Below are positions 1-9,141 of a stretch of 64,000 nucleotides of DNA, one piece after another. Within the stretch, counting starts at the first letter, position 1. Each line of letters starts with the position of its first letter. The DNA is from Calendula officinalis (taxonomy: Eukaryota > Streptophyta > Magnoliopsida > Asterales > Asteraceae). The position numbers and the translations under genes were made by a program. Below the pieces are notes generated by a model. The model worked only from the letters and a program-made list of their open reading frames with translations, had not been told where the DNA came from and did not search any database. Location of the stretch: NCBI GenBank assembly GCA_963853835.1, contig OY970823.1:2183501-2247500 (forward strand), written 5' to 3'.

Positions 1-513
1 CAATCCTCTCACCAGTTTCTTCATACTGAGCTCGTTGATATTTCTAAAATTTATGTGAGAGAGTTTCTTGTGCCATAGCCAATGTAATTCTGGCTTGACT
101 TTAGAAAGCAGGCATACTCGAATAGTTGGGTCTATTTCAGACAGGTTGACCACATATACGTCTTTTTCTCTTCTAGCAATGAGTACAGGCTGCCCTTTAT
201 CATTGTAGATGATTCCTGCAACCTTTCTGAATCGAGCTTCATTGTCATCATCACACATCTGGCTAATACTGAGCAGATTGTGTTTAAGACCCTCTACATA
301 GGCAACTCTTTTAAAAGTTATGTTGCCTGCCTTGATCACACCATAACCTCTTGTCTTTCCCACCGAGTCATCTCCAAACTTGACAGAAGGACCCTTCTCT
401 GGAGTATAATTAAGAAGGTATTCCATACTGCCTGTCATGTGTCTTGAGCAGCCACTATCTAAGTACCATTTTCTGTCACCCTGCACAAGACACAAAATAA
501 GAATTAGTTCCTT
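1..513 (-). CDS. copia element A pol, start: aspartic protease and pre-integrase region (partial)
   Basis: The frame is open from 513 down to base 1 and continues off the window. Near 430-468 it encodes the copia protease signature WYLDSGCSRHMTG, with the catalytic Asp in D-S-G. It then reads through the pre-integrase segment, with LLSISQMC near 265 and LHWLWHKKLSHINF near 60-90, the first histidines of the integrase HHCC zinc site. The protease should release Gag and the Pol enzymes from the polyprotein. This frame is -1 relative to the gag frame and overlaps it only at 504-513. Most plant copia elements have one gag-pol frame, so this is either a frameshift mutation or an unusual expression device. 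Confidence 0.85.
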
Positions 514-3077
514 TTAGGAACCCATTTTTGAATGGGACCTTTGGTGGGATAAACACAATTTGACTTGATCTCTTTATGTGGAGAGGTCGGTATCACTTCA
601 GGGGTAACTTTAGAAGTTTTCTTTGGTGATACTGACTTAGTTTCTCTCCTTTTCTTTGGTACTGAGTACCTAGGACTTGAGAGATCAGTCCAGCATTCAT
701 CTCCCTTATGACCAGTATGATGACATCTATAACATTTCCTAGGTCTATTTCTAAACATATTTTCATATGGTATTTTAGAAAAATGTTTCACTTTTGGTAG
801 GTCAGTATGAACGAGTTTTGCAAATTGTTTACTTAAAGATTTGACCTGATCACCAAGTGTTTTTAAAACATTAATTTTGTTATTTCTAATAGATGTATTA
901 GTATTGTTTTTAACTGGTTTAGGAGATGGATGATCTGGTTGTTTATTTTTATTTGGCAGAGAAGTCTTTCTAATTTTATTAGTGGTAGACTTCTTGTCTT
1001 TGCCAACCAAAGACCTAGTTGAAGTTGTCTTTTGTTTATCATGTTTTGAAGGAACAACTTTAATAGGTACTTTAGATGTCTCAGTATTTGATGTTTCTGT
1101 TCCTGCAACTTCTGTATTTGATGAAATATGTGAGATAGAAGTTGTTTTATTATCATTATATAATTCAAAAGTTGTTGTATTAAATAATAATTCAAAAGGT
1201 GGAACAGCAGAAGTGTCATACTGAACTATTGGTAGCTCGGTATCAGAAATTTCTGTTATTTGAAATTCAATACTGAGTTCTTGTAGCTCAGTATAGCACT
1301 TTGAGCAGATGGAAGGACCAATAGGTTTTTCTAAAATTTCATTTTCTTCATCATCTGACTCAGTTTGACATCCAACTTCACATAAAGTTTTAGCTTTTAC
1401 AAAATTAATAGGGTTCATAGTAGAAAACTCTTCAAATAAATCAGCAAAATTGTTCCTGCTTTTAAATTGAGGATCAACACCAAGTGCAGCCCTCACATTT
1501 TCTGGAAATTGTTCATTTAAACATTTATTTAATTTTATTGAAGCATTTCCCCAAGATTTACACTGTTTTTCAAATTTCTCTTTTTCAAGTTTGTGTAAAT
1601 GAGCTTTATCAGCTAATCTTTGGTTAATGTCTTTTAAATCTGAAAAATTTAGTTCTAAATCTTTATATTTTGCTAGTTTATCCAAGTTTTCATTATTTAC
1701 CCTTTCAAGTTCTTTAATTGTTAATTTTAAAGCTTTTTCTTTTTGTACAGAAGTTTTAAGATCAACAAGCATATACTCAAAAATCTTGGTTTTTTCATTC
1801 ACTGAATAAGTTTGAAAGGAACTTACCTTGTACAACTGAGTGGAATCCCAATCAGTATGAACACTCATCCTCTCAGCCTCTTTGATATCATTTTCAAAGG
1901 AACTCTTCAAATCATCTTCAGTGAAAGCCATAAAGGCTTTATTTTCAATCTCCTCTTCATCATCACTTAACTCTTCATCCATCCAGGCTTCTGAGTAAAG
2001 TGCTTGATGAGGTGCTCCATTTCCTTCGGCCCTCTTTCCCTTGCTCCAATTCTTCAGCTTGACATATTTGTCTCTATATCTTTTTGCTCGGTATGCAATC
2101 TTGTCATTTTGGTCAGTCTCAGAAGACTTAGTATGACAATTTGCAGCAATATGTCCAGGCTTTCTACACCTATAGCACAGACCTGATCTAGGGTCAGTAT
2201 TAGAAGGGCTAACACCAAGCCTCTTTTTCTTCAACTGATCCAGCTTCATAGACATGAGAGCCATTTGTGTTTCAAGCTCTTCTGCCTCAGCATCAGCAAG
2301 ATCAACTTCTGGTTCTTCTAGCTCAGTCACAGTATAAGCCTGTTGCACAACTAGAGCCATACCAGTGGAAGACTTGTCAGTTTTCTTCCAGTTGATCAGT
2401 CTTGCAGCATTATTCTCCTCATGATTCAGCATTAAACCATACAAAGTTTGAAGAGTGTATGACTCAATGTTGTTAGCAGCATTGACAGAATTTGTCATGT
2501 CAAGAAATTGTTGAGGAAGGCTATCCGGAAACTTTTGAACAAGCTCTCCTTCCTCTTTCACAATGCCTACACTGATTAAATCATGGATAACAGTATTGAA
2601 CCTGTTATAGAGAGTGGTGATGTCTTCATTTGGAGTTGAAAAGAAATTTTCATATTTCCTTCTCATGTTGCTTTTTCTTTGCAACTTCACCTTTGCTGTA
2701 CCTTCATAAGTGACTGATAGGCTATCCCACATAGCCTTTGCTGTTGGCAATTTCATAATTGCATTAAGTATCTCTTTTGTAACAGCATTACCAATCACTC
2801 CTTTAGCTCTGGAGTCTAAAGCATACAACTGACGGTCAGTGTCAGTCCAGTTGTGCTTTAGTTTAGGTACAGATCTTATGCCCTCAGGAGCATCATCAGT
2901 AGCAGCAACCGGTTCCACAGTTTGTGGAATGATGGGACCATCATTTAGCACAGTGAGCATCTCATGATGAATAGATTCAAGATACCACTGAGCTTTGAGC
3001 TTCCATTGATGGAAATCTTTTCCATCAAAGATGGGTACTCCCTTTCCAGACATAACTGGTGCAATAATTGTAGACAT
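504..3077 (-). CDS. gag: copia element A Gag, long form, 857 aa
   Basis: This structural protein should form the cytoplasmic particle that packages retrotransposon RNA. The ATG at 3077-3075 lies about 85 bp past the primer-binding site. The N-terminal ~250 residues form the copia gag domain (W-x-L-K-A-Q-W, LWDSL-like segments). A CCHC zinc knuckle, CYRCRKPGHIAANC, is near residue 300. A charged heptad-rich stretch near residues 430-520 looks like a coiled coil. A second CCHC knuckle, CYRCHHTGHKGDEC, is near residue 782. At 857 residues it is far longer than a usual copia Gag (about 250-350), and long coiled-coil Gags are typical of Sireviruses. The motif VGCQTES near residue 568 resembles a dynein-light-chain (LC8) binding site. 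The frame is intact, and the stop at 504-506 separates it from protease. Confidence 0.85.
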   Translation of the reverse strand: MSTIIAPVMSGKGVPIFDGKDFHQWKLKAQWYLESIHHEMLTVLNDGPIIPQTVEPVAATDDAPEGIRSVPKLKHNWTDTDRQLYALDSRAKGVIGNAVTKEILNAIMKLPTAKAMWDSLSVTYEGTAKVKLQRKSNMRRKYENFFSTPNEDITTLYNRFNTVIHDLISVGIVKEEGELVQKFPDSLPQQFLDMTNSVNAANNIESYTLQTLYGLMLNHEENNAARLINWKKTDKSSTGMALVVQQAYTVTELEEPEVDLADAEAEELETQMALMSMKLDQLKKKRLGVSPSNTDPRSGLCYRCRKPGHIAANCHTKSSETDQNDKIAYRAKRYRDKYVKLKNWSKGKRAEGNGAPHQALYSEAWMDEELSDDEEEIENKAFMAFTEDDLKSSFENDIKEAERMSVHTDWDSTQLYKVSSFQTYSVNEKTKIFEYMLVDLKTSVQKEKALKLTIKELERVNNENLDKLAKYKDLELNFSDLKDINQRLADKAHLHKLEKEKFEKQCKSWGNASIKLNKCLNEQFPENVRAALGVDPQFKSRNNFADLFEEFSTMNPINFVKAKTLCEVGCQTESDDEENEILEKPIGPSICSKCYTELQELSIEFQITEISDTELPIVQYDTSAVPPFELLFNTTTFELYNDNKTTSISHISSNTEVAGTETSNTETSKVPIKVVPSKHDKQKTTSTRSLVGKDKKSTTNKIRKTSLPNKNKQPDHPSPKPVKNNTNTSIRNNKINVLKTLGDQVKSLSKQFAKLVHTDLPKVKHFSKIPYENMFRNRPRKCYRCHHTGHKGDECWTDLSSPRYSVPKKRRETKSVSPKKTSKVTPEVIPTSPHKEIKSNCVYPTKGPIQKWVPKRN

Positions 3078-3161
3078 TTTGGATTTTTGAGTGTTGGAGG
3101 GATAGATGTAGGAAATGGCTGCCAGGGTTATAGATCGACTAAATAGAAGATTATTTAGCCT

Positions 3162-3173
3162 GCTCTGATACCA
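3162..3173 (-). promoter_or_regulatory. primer-binding site of element A
   Basis: The minus strand reads TGGTATCAGAGC, complementary to the 3' end of plant initiator-Met tRNA. It lies two bases inside the LTR edge, as expected for minus-strand DNA priming. Confidence 0.9.
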
Positions 3174-3175
3174 GT

Positions 3176-3671
3176 TGTTAGGTCACAACAACTCTGGTTT
3201 ATAATGTTAATTGATAGAATATTATACTTAGAGAAATATTAAAGTGATAACACAAGAATATGGTCAATGTATAAATCCACGAAGTGTGGCTTGTTGCGGA
3301 ATAACAAGACCACTGATCAATTACAAAAGATGTGAATGTGTAAAGTAAATTGGTGAGTACTCCTTTGCAAGATGATCTCTATTTATAATGTTATAGAGAT
3401 CTTACATAATGAGCAAAGGAGTAACCGAAGGACTAAGCAAGGAAAATGACTAAGATCAAGGGATTTGATCTTAGTCCGTTACTATACTGAGTATCACTCA
3501 GTCCTTCTACTCAGTATCACTATTTGATACTGAGTACTGATACTGAGTTCTAATACTGATCACTCAGTATCAGACCTAAACTTAGCTATATTATTCTACA
3601 TATTAATCAAAGCTAGTCTAGGTTGTTTTGTTATCTTAAGATCCAAAGGGGTAAGGCTTTTTGCCTTAACA
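3176..3671 (-). repeat. 5' LTR of copia element A (496 bp)
   Basis: The LTR runs from TGTTAGGTCAC to GCCTTAACA on the plus strand, with TG..CA ends next to the primer site. Its U3 part (3484-3570) carries a cluster of ATACTGAG/CTCAGTAT copies in both orientations. The 3' partner LTR is outside the window, so age cannot be estimated. Confidence 0.85.
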
Positions 3672-5648
3672 AAGATAGCGGCGCTATCTTGAAGATAGCG
3701 GCGCTATCTTGAAGATAGCGGCGCTATCTTGTGCAGATTAGACATAAAATCGGGTTTTTGACCCATTTCAGCTGATTTTCTTCATAGAACGAGTTGGTGA
3801 TTGCTATGGGCGATTTTGGTGAATCAAGGACGAATATTGGTGCAAATCAAAGAGGTTTTCATCATAAGATCAAGTTATAAAGGTATTATGCTTAGTTTTT
3901 GTTCATGCATGTATTAAATTGGGTAAAATTTTGGTGGAATGTTGAACCTTAGGTTAGGGTTTGGATCACAAATCTGAAATTGATATTGTATGTTAACATA
4001 TCAAGTATCTAGCTATGAGATTCGTAGTTATCATGTGATAATGCACAATTTTAGATAGATTGATGGTCTAGGGTTTGGTTCATCATCAATTTGGGGGAAA
4101 TTGGTGATTAGGGTTTATTCTAGTTGTGATTATGGATTAGGTTATTGAATGAGATGTGTATAATTATGATAGGTAATCAATTGGAAGATTGTGGTGATTG
4201 CATTGATCGGTGACATTGGAATTGTGGTTAAAGGAGTTCGTGGCTTGTGTTGGAAATTGCTTATCCCAGGTGAGTTCATCTATGTACAACTGTATACTAG
4301 TAGTTATATATATTTAATGCTACGTGTTTAATTGTTATTTGGTTTATTATTATCACATATGCGATGCCTAGAACATTGAATTGGTAATTCTAGTGATTTG
4401 ACTGTAATATGATTAAATGAAGTTTGACTCAGTAATAGACTTTTGCTATGTGTATTGACTTGTAAGAAAATAGTGATTATTTGTAGTATGCCTTGTGTAT
4501 AATCTTTTGATAGATGTCTTGATTGATGGAATATCCTTGAAGTGTCTCACTTGATATCGATTCATGTCGTATAAATTCCTTGTGTTACGTCTCGGTTGGA
4601 TTGCTCTAGTATGAGATGCATTTTTATTGATTCGGGTTGTGATAATCCTATTGTTCCGGTCTCGTGGAGTCATCGTTGTTATTGTTTCATTTGATATCGA
4701 ATATGAGTTACCAGTACGAATTCCTTGAGAGATAATTTCGTTTCGTGAGGACCCACGGCGGCTTGAGTATTACTTTGTGTAATATGTTGAGCGGTGGACG
4801 CGGGAGTACCTGGCGGAGGAGTGGTATGGACCGTGGTGGTGAAGCTGGATCATGGACTCGGTTAGGGGTGCCTTGATCACCTTCATCGGCCTCATTCCCT
4901 AATGGCCTAAGGGGGGAATGACGCACTTTGATTCGTTTGGATGGTATTGAGATCTCATTGATTCATGATGCGGTATTGTCTATCGGTTCCGGTGGTTAAG
5001 TGATGATTCTCGTGGAGTGTTGATTCGGTGATTGGTTCTCAATTGTGTTTATTATCTTGCAAACTCTTGTTGATTCTTGCGATATAGTTGTATTCTCAAT
5101 GTCAGTCATTCAGTGATTCTTGTTGATCCCGGATAAGTGTTGATACTCGGCTATGACGGATTCTTGGTAAATTTCATGTTAAGATGTAAAGCTTTTCGGT
5201 CAGTTATGCATTGATGTGTACTTGCTATAATATGAATTACTTAAATAGTTTTATACCATTTTATATGTTATTATTTCTTTGTTTTGTATATAATGCTAGT
5301 ATTATTTTGTACTTTATGAACTCACTAAGCTCGTTGTAGCTTACCCGTTTAGTGGACTAACTTTTTACAGGAAAAGATAAGAGTAAGCTTATAAGATCTT
5401 GAAGTTGATCGGAGGCTTAGAGGTTATACTTCGGGCATATATATTTAGGTATGTGGGAGTTGGGTAGTTTTGTATTCCGATCATGTAGTTAGTTGGTTTG
5501 TATCCATAGTCTTTGTTGGTAGTGAGATCTTGGCCCGTTTGTTGTATTTTGTATAGTTGTTATCTGTTTAGAATGGTTAATTGTAATTAGATAGTTATTA
5601 GAAAGTTGTTCGTTTTGATTGGTGGGATTTCTTGGCCCGGTCATTACA
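3672..5648 (+). repeat. LTR 1 of gypsy array (left-truncated, 1977 bp)
   Basis: This is the same sequence as LTR 2 from its palindromic module onward, ending CATTACA just before the primer site. About 320 bp of its start is missing because element A inserted there. It opens with three tandem copies of AAGATAGCGGCGCTATCTT (3672-3690, 3692-3710, 3712-3730), one more than the corresponding place in LTR 2 and LTR 3. It also carries a good splice-donor context (CCCAGGTGAGT, near 4266) and an acceptor-like TTTTTACAGG near 5370. Confidence 0.88.
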
Positions 5649-5651
5649 ATA

Positions 5652-5663
5652 TGGTATCAGAGC
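5652..5663 (+). promoter_or_regulatory. primer-binding site, gypsy unit 1
   Basis: TGGTATCAGAGC lies three bases after the LTR end. It matches the complement of the plant initiator-Met tRNA 3' end. Confidence 0.9.
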
Positions 5664-5879
5664 ATTAGTTTGAGTGAACTAGGTATCATTGCGGTGCTTA
5701 GACTCAAACTTAGGTGTTGATGGTGGAAGTGTATGGATTATGGGTTTAGGATGGATACAAATCATAGGTTTAAGTCTAGAAAATGGGTAAAGGGTTATCA
5801 ATAGGAAATGGTATGATTAATGATATAATTGTGTGGACTTAAATTTCGGTAAATCATGGATCAAAGATGTGGTAAATGT

Positions 5880-6900
5880 GATCATGGGGTTTCTGAATGG
5901 GGGGAAATTTCATGCTTATCTTGAGGCATGAAACAACTTTGTTAAATGAAAGAGGAACAAGTGTTTGTTGTGAAGAGAGATTGATGAGTAGAATTGTTAA
6001 TACGGTTCGTTCTATGTTTGAATAACTTAAAAAAAAAAGAGAGAAAAGTAAGTCGAAGGCTAATGTGGTGATTGAATCTTTAAGTAAGAAATTTGGGGCA
6101 ATATCCTTTAAAACCTTTCGTAGCAGTGAAGCTATCGAATTTGCGGGTGTGCCTGATCCTGTAGAGGCGTTGTTGAGTATTGAAAACACAGACAAGGTAT
6201 TCTATGTATCACATGTCTACGTGGAAGATCAAAATGTTATGTGACCGCTAGGCTTTCAGGAAAGGCGTTGATCTGATGAATAGTTTGTATAAAATATTAA
6301 GCGAGGAAGAAGAGGATCATATGATTTGATAATCGTTTATAGTTCGTTTTCTTGATTAATATAGTTCTAGTGAGATGAGAACAAGGATTGAGAAAGAATT
6401 CTTGGAAATTAGATTAGGAACAATGTTGTTAGACGAATATTAAACGGTGTTTAATCCGGAGGCACAATTTGCCACAAAATTCATCCCAAAATGGAGTAAA
6501 GAAAGTGTAAGTGCTTGTGGAAGGTTTAGATATGAAAATTAAGATTGTGCTAGCAAATATGATATTCCTTTGTCGCGAAAGTTGTTGAATATGTCCGGAA
6601 GGGTGAGTATGATTTGAACCCAAGTAGAGTGTTGATTCCTGAACCAAAACGTTATAAAATGAAACAATTCAATTTTCCCCCGCAGTTCAGTGTCAGTTCT
6701 TTTCGAAACAGGTATAAGTAAGGTCTATGTGAAATAATATATTATGTGTATAACTTTGATAATTTTGTAGTCGGGTGCAACCTGTAAACGTCGACATTGT
6801 AGTAGGAATTATAATGGACAATGTGAGAATTATCAAGAACCTTGAAGTGTTAGGGTTGTGGTGAAAACGGACATAAAAGGTTTAGCTGTCCGTACAAGGA
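5880..6900 (+). pseudogene. gag: decayed gypsy gag, unit 1
   Basis: Segments in shifting frames resemble gypsy Gag. The stretch FRSSEAIEFAGVPDPVEALL and IENTDKVF near 6120-6200 matches the family's capsid start. RLSGKAL lies near 6250, and PEPKRYKMKQF lies near 6640-6670. A degenerate zinc-binding region (CKRRHCSRNYNGQC, then Gly-His-Lys and Cys-Pro in another frame) lies near 6780-6895. Many stops and frameshifts interrupt it, so no particle protein could be made. The same breaks occur in unit 2. Confidence 0.75.
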
Positions 6901-7244
6901 TGCAATTATTAGTCTTACGGAAAGTTGGGATACCGAAAGTGTCAATACTCTACTCTTTCTAACAAGTCGCCGAAAATGAAACTTTGGTTCATCAGTCTTT
7001 TGTGACGAGTACTCTAAGCGAAAGGAGGAGGTTCCTAAGGCAAGAGGTTGTGTGTTCAAATACCTCTGAGGAAGCTTACGAGGATGCTAACGTCAAAATT
7101 GGTACATTTCTTGTTAATACTCTAATCGTTTGTAGATTGTTTGATTATGAAGAATCTTATTTATTGTGTGTTACTAGATTCGTTTGATCTTTAATATGGT
7201 TTTCTTATCCGATAATGAATCTGTTATATATATGTTGATGTTGT

Positions 7245-7400
7245 GAAAAGTGAAACTTTAATGGTCACAAGGGATATGAGGATTTAAGTATTGGAAATTA
7301 ATGACCACAAATTCTATATTGATCTAGGGTTCATAGAATTTGTCAAGTTTAAACATTATTATTGGAACGGGTTAGGTAATGAAGTATATAGACAACCTTA
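7245..7400 (+). pseudogene. gypsy protease relic, unit 1
   Basis: A short stretch reads LEINDHKFYIDLGFIEF, resembling the C-terminal part of a gypsy retropepsin region (usually followed by a GMDWL-like motif). No catalytic DSG/DTG is visible, and the frame is soon lost. Identification rests on one short segment. Confidence 0.45.
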
Positions 7401-9108
7401 TGTGTTTTAGAAAAGATGGACCGAAATTTGGTTGAAAGGGAATAACCCGAGTAAGTGTAGGGTGAAAATAGAATGGTGAATTAATGAATAAATTGGTTCT
7501 TGTAAGTGGTAATTCTTTTCCTATAAATGCGTTAGTGATGTAGAATGGGTATTGTATGCGGAGATGATATTGATATCCTCGACGAGTTAGATAGGCTATG
7601 AGCAAAACTTGAAACCCGAGAATAATAAAACTAAAAGAATACTGAAGTATGGAACTTGGATGAGCTAGGAACTATGGTAAGGTTAATTATAATATGAGTT
7701 TGGACTTTGATCATGTTAGTAGATGTTGACTAAACTGGAACTTAATTAGTATGAACTGAATATAATGTGGTTATTGAGGTGGTTATGATGCAATTAGTTT
7801 AACATAAATCTCAGTATCATGCATTTGGATTCAATTGCGGAATAATTAGTTAAAAAAAAAAATAGAACTTGAATCAATATAAAGAACTTGATTTTGGTAC
7901 GAAGTTTTGACCATGTATATGAGATCCAACTTTGACTTTGGGAATAGTATGAATTGAGAATTTGTTAAATGACATAAAATTTGATCTGGTCTGAGGAATA
8001 GTTTGGGAACAAAGTTGTTGATAGTGGGGAAGTGTGTAGTAATCGGTTATGGATATTTAAAATTGGTAATGTACTAGAAATAGCACAAGATTCAAGGTTA
8101 ATGAATATGTTTATAAGTAAGAATTATGAAGGAACTGTATTTTGTATCTAAGCCTTGTAATGTAATTATCAATTCAGGCATGACGAATGGTTAACTTCTA
8201 ACCGAGTTGACTTTATAGATTGCGGTTTACTGTAATAATAATGGATAGTTTATCAATGTTCAAAAGATTGAAATGAGTTTAATGCAGGGTAAGAGTCTGA
8301 AGCAATGGATCATGTGATGAAATTTAGTTAAAGGAATGCCGACTAATCTCATGTAATGAATGAAAAGTATGGATACCGGTGGCGTAATTGGAATTAGTCC
8401 TAGGGAATTGTCATGGGAGATCGATTTATACCTAGAAAAGAATGGAAGGGAAGTTTGAATACACTCGATGAAATGGCTCCTTTGACTGATATTGACTGAA
8501 GCCAAAGTCAATATGATTAAGAATATGAAGAAATTGAAAAAAGGTATGTAATTAATGAATACCATATTTGTTAAGTTAATTGTTAAATTTTTAATGATAA
8601 TATTAGGAATTTGGCCTGTTTTAAGGAAGGAACGGTTAAACATGAATCTGTCATTATATGCGTATTGGTATGGCTAGAATGTAACTCGTTACATACTAAA
8701 TTTTGAAATAGTATGGTTTTGACCCGTTTGAGTAATAATTTGGTTAAATGTGAATTGGTCAAAGAAGGTGGTCTTGGTTTTGCATATAAAATAAGTGTCG
8801 GATTTTGACCATGGTATGAATTAAAGAATTGCAATTCATATGAAATTTTTTGGCTTGTTTGAGTGATCGAGTAATATGGAAGGTATTTGTTGATTGAAGG
8901 TATTTCATATATTTATTGTTAATAATGTAGATATATTTGGCAAAACGGATCTTTTGGACCTAAGTCAAAGTTGTTAAGAAATTGGAATATGTAGCCAGTA
9001 TTAGTCAAATGGAAAAACTAAAGAATGAAATGTTCATAGATGGAACGGTGATTGAGGAAAGAAAGGATGATAAAATCAAGGATGCTATTTCGTTCAAGTC
9101 AACCTAAT

Positions 9109-9141
9109 TTCGGGACGAAATTCTTAAAAGGAGGAGGTAAT
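9109..9141 (+). promoter_or_regulatory. polypurine tract before LTR 2
   Basis: The motif CGGGACGAAATTCTT followed by AAAAGGAGGAGG immediately precedes the LTR start TGTAACATA. It is the expected plus-strand DNA primer for a gypsy element. In unit 2 the purine run has one T (AAAAGTAGGAGG, 14896-14907). Confidence 0.75.

Larger units (their letters stand above)
1..3671 (-). mobile_element. Ty1/copia retrotransposon, Sirevirus-like, 5' half only (element A)
   Basis: The element reads right to left: 5' LTR, initiator-Met tRNA primer site, very long gag, then protease, and it leaves the window at base 1. Its outer LTR end (3671) abuts the palindromic module of a gypsy LTR, so it is a nested insertion into element G1. 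The next five bases, AAGAT, are the candidate target duplication, but the partner copy lies outside the window. The long Gag with a coiled coil and the repeat-rich U3 suggest the Sirevirus lineage. Reverse transcriptase is out of view, so the lineage is an inference. Confidence 0.85.
5649..9141 (+). mobile_element. gypsy internal region 1 (decayed, non-autonomous)
   Basis: The region is 3493 bp with no long open frame. A primer site follows the LTR, gag debris fills about 5900-6900, and a short protease-like relic lies near 7250-7400. The rest, to 9110, is AT-rich with no recognisable reverse transcriptase or integrase. It is nearly identical to internal region 2. Shared stop codons show that decay preceded duplication. 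The 3' half is rich in TTGAC/GTCAA pentamers. Confidence 0.85.

Noticed and set aside
5854..6195. Minus-strand frame of 113 codons, repeated at 11625
   Set aside because: Antisense shadow of gypsy gag debris; repeated only because the array repeats.
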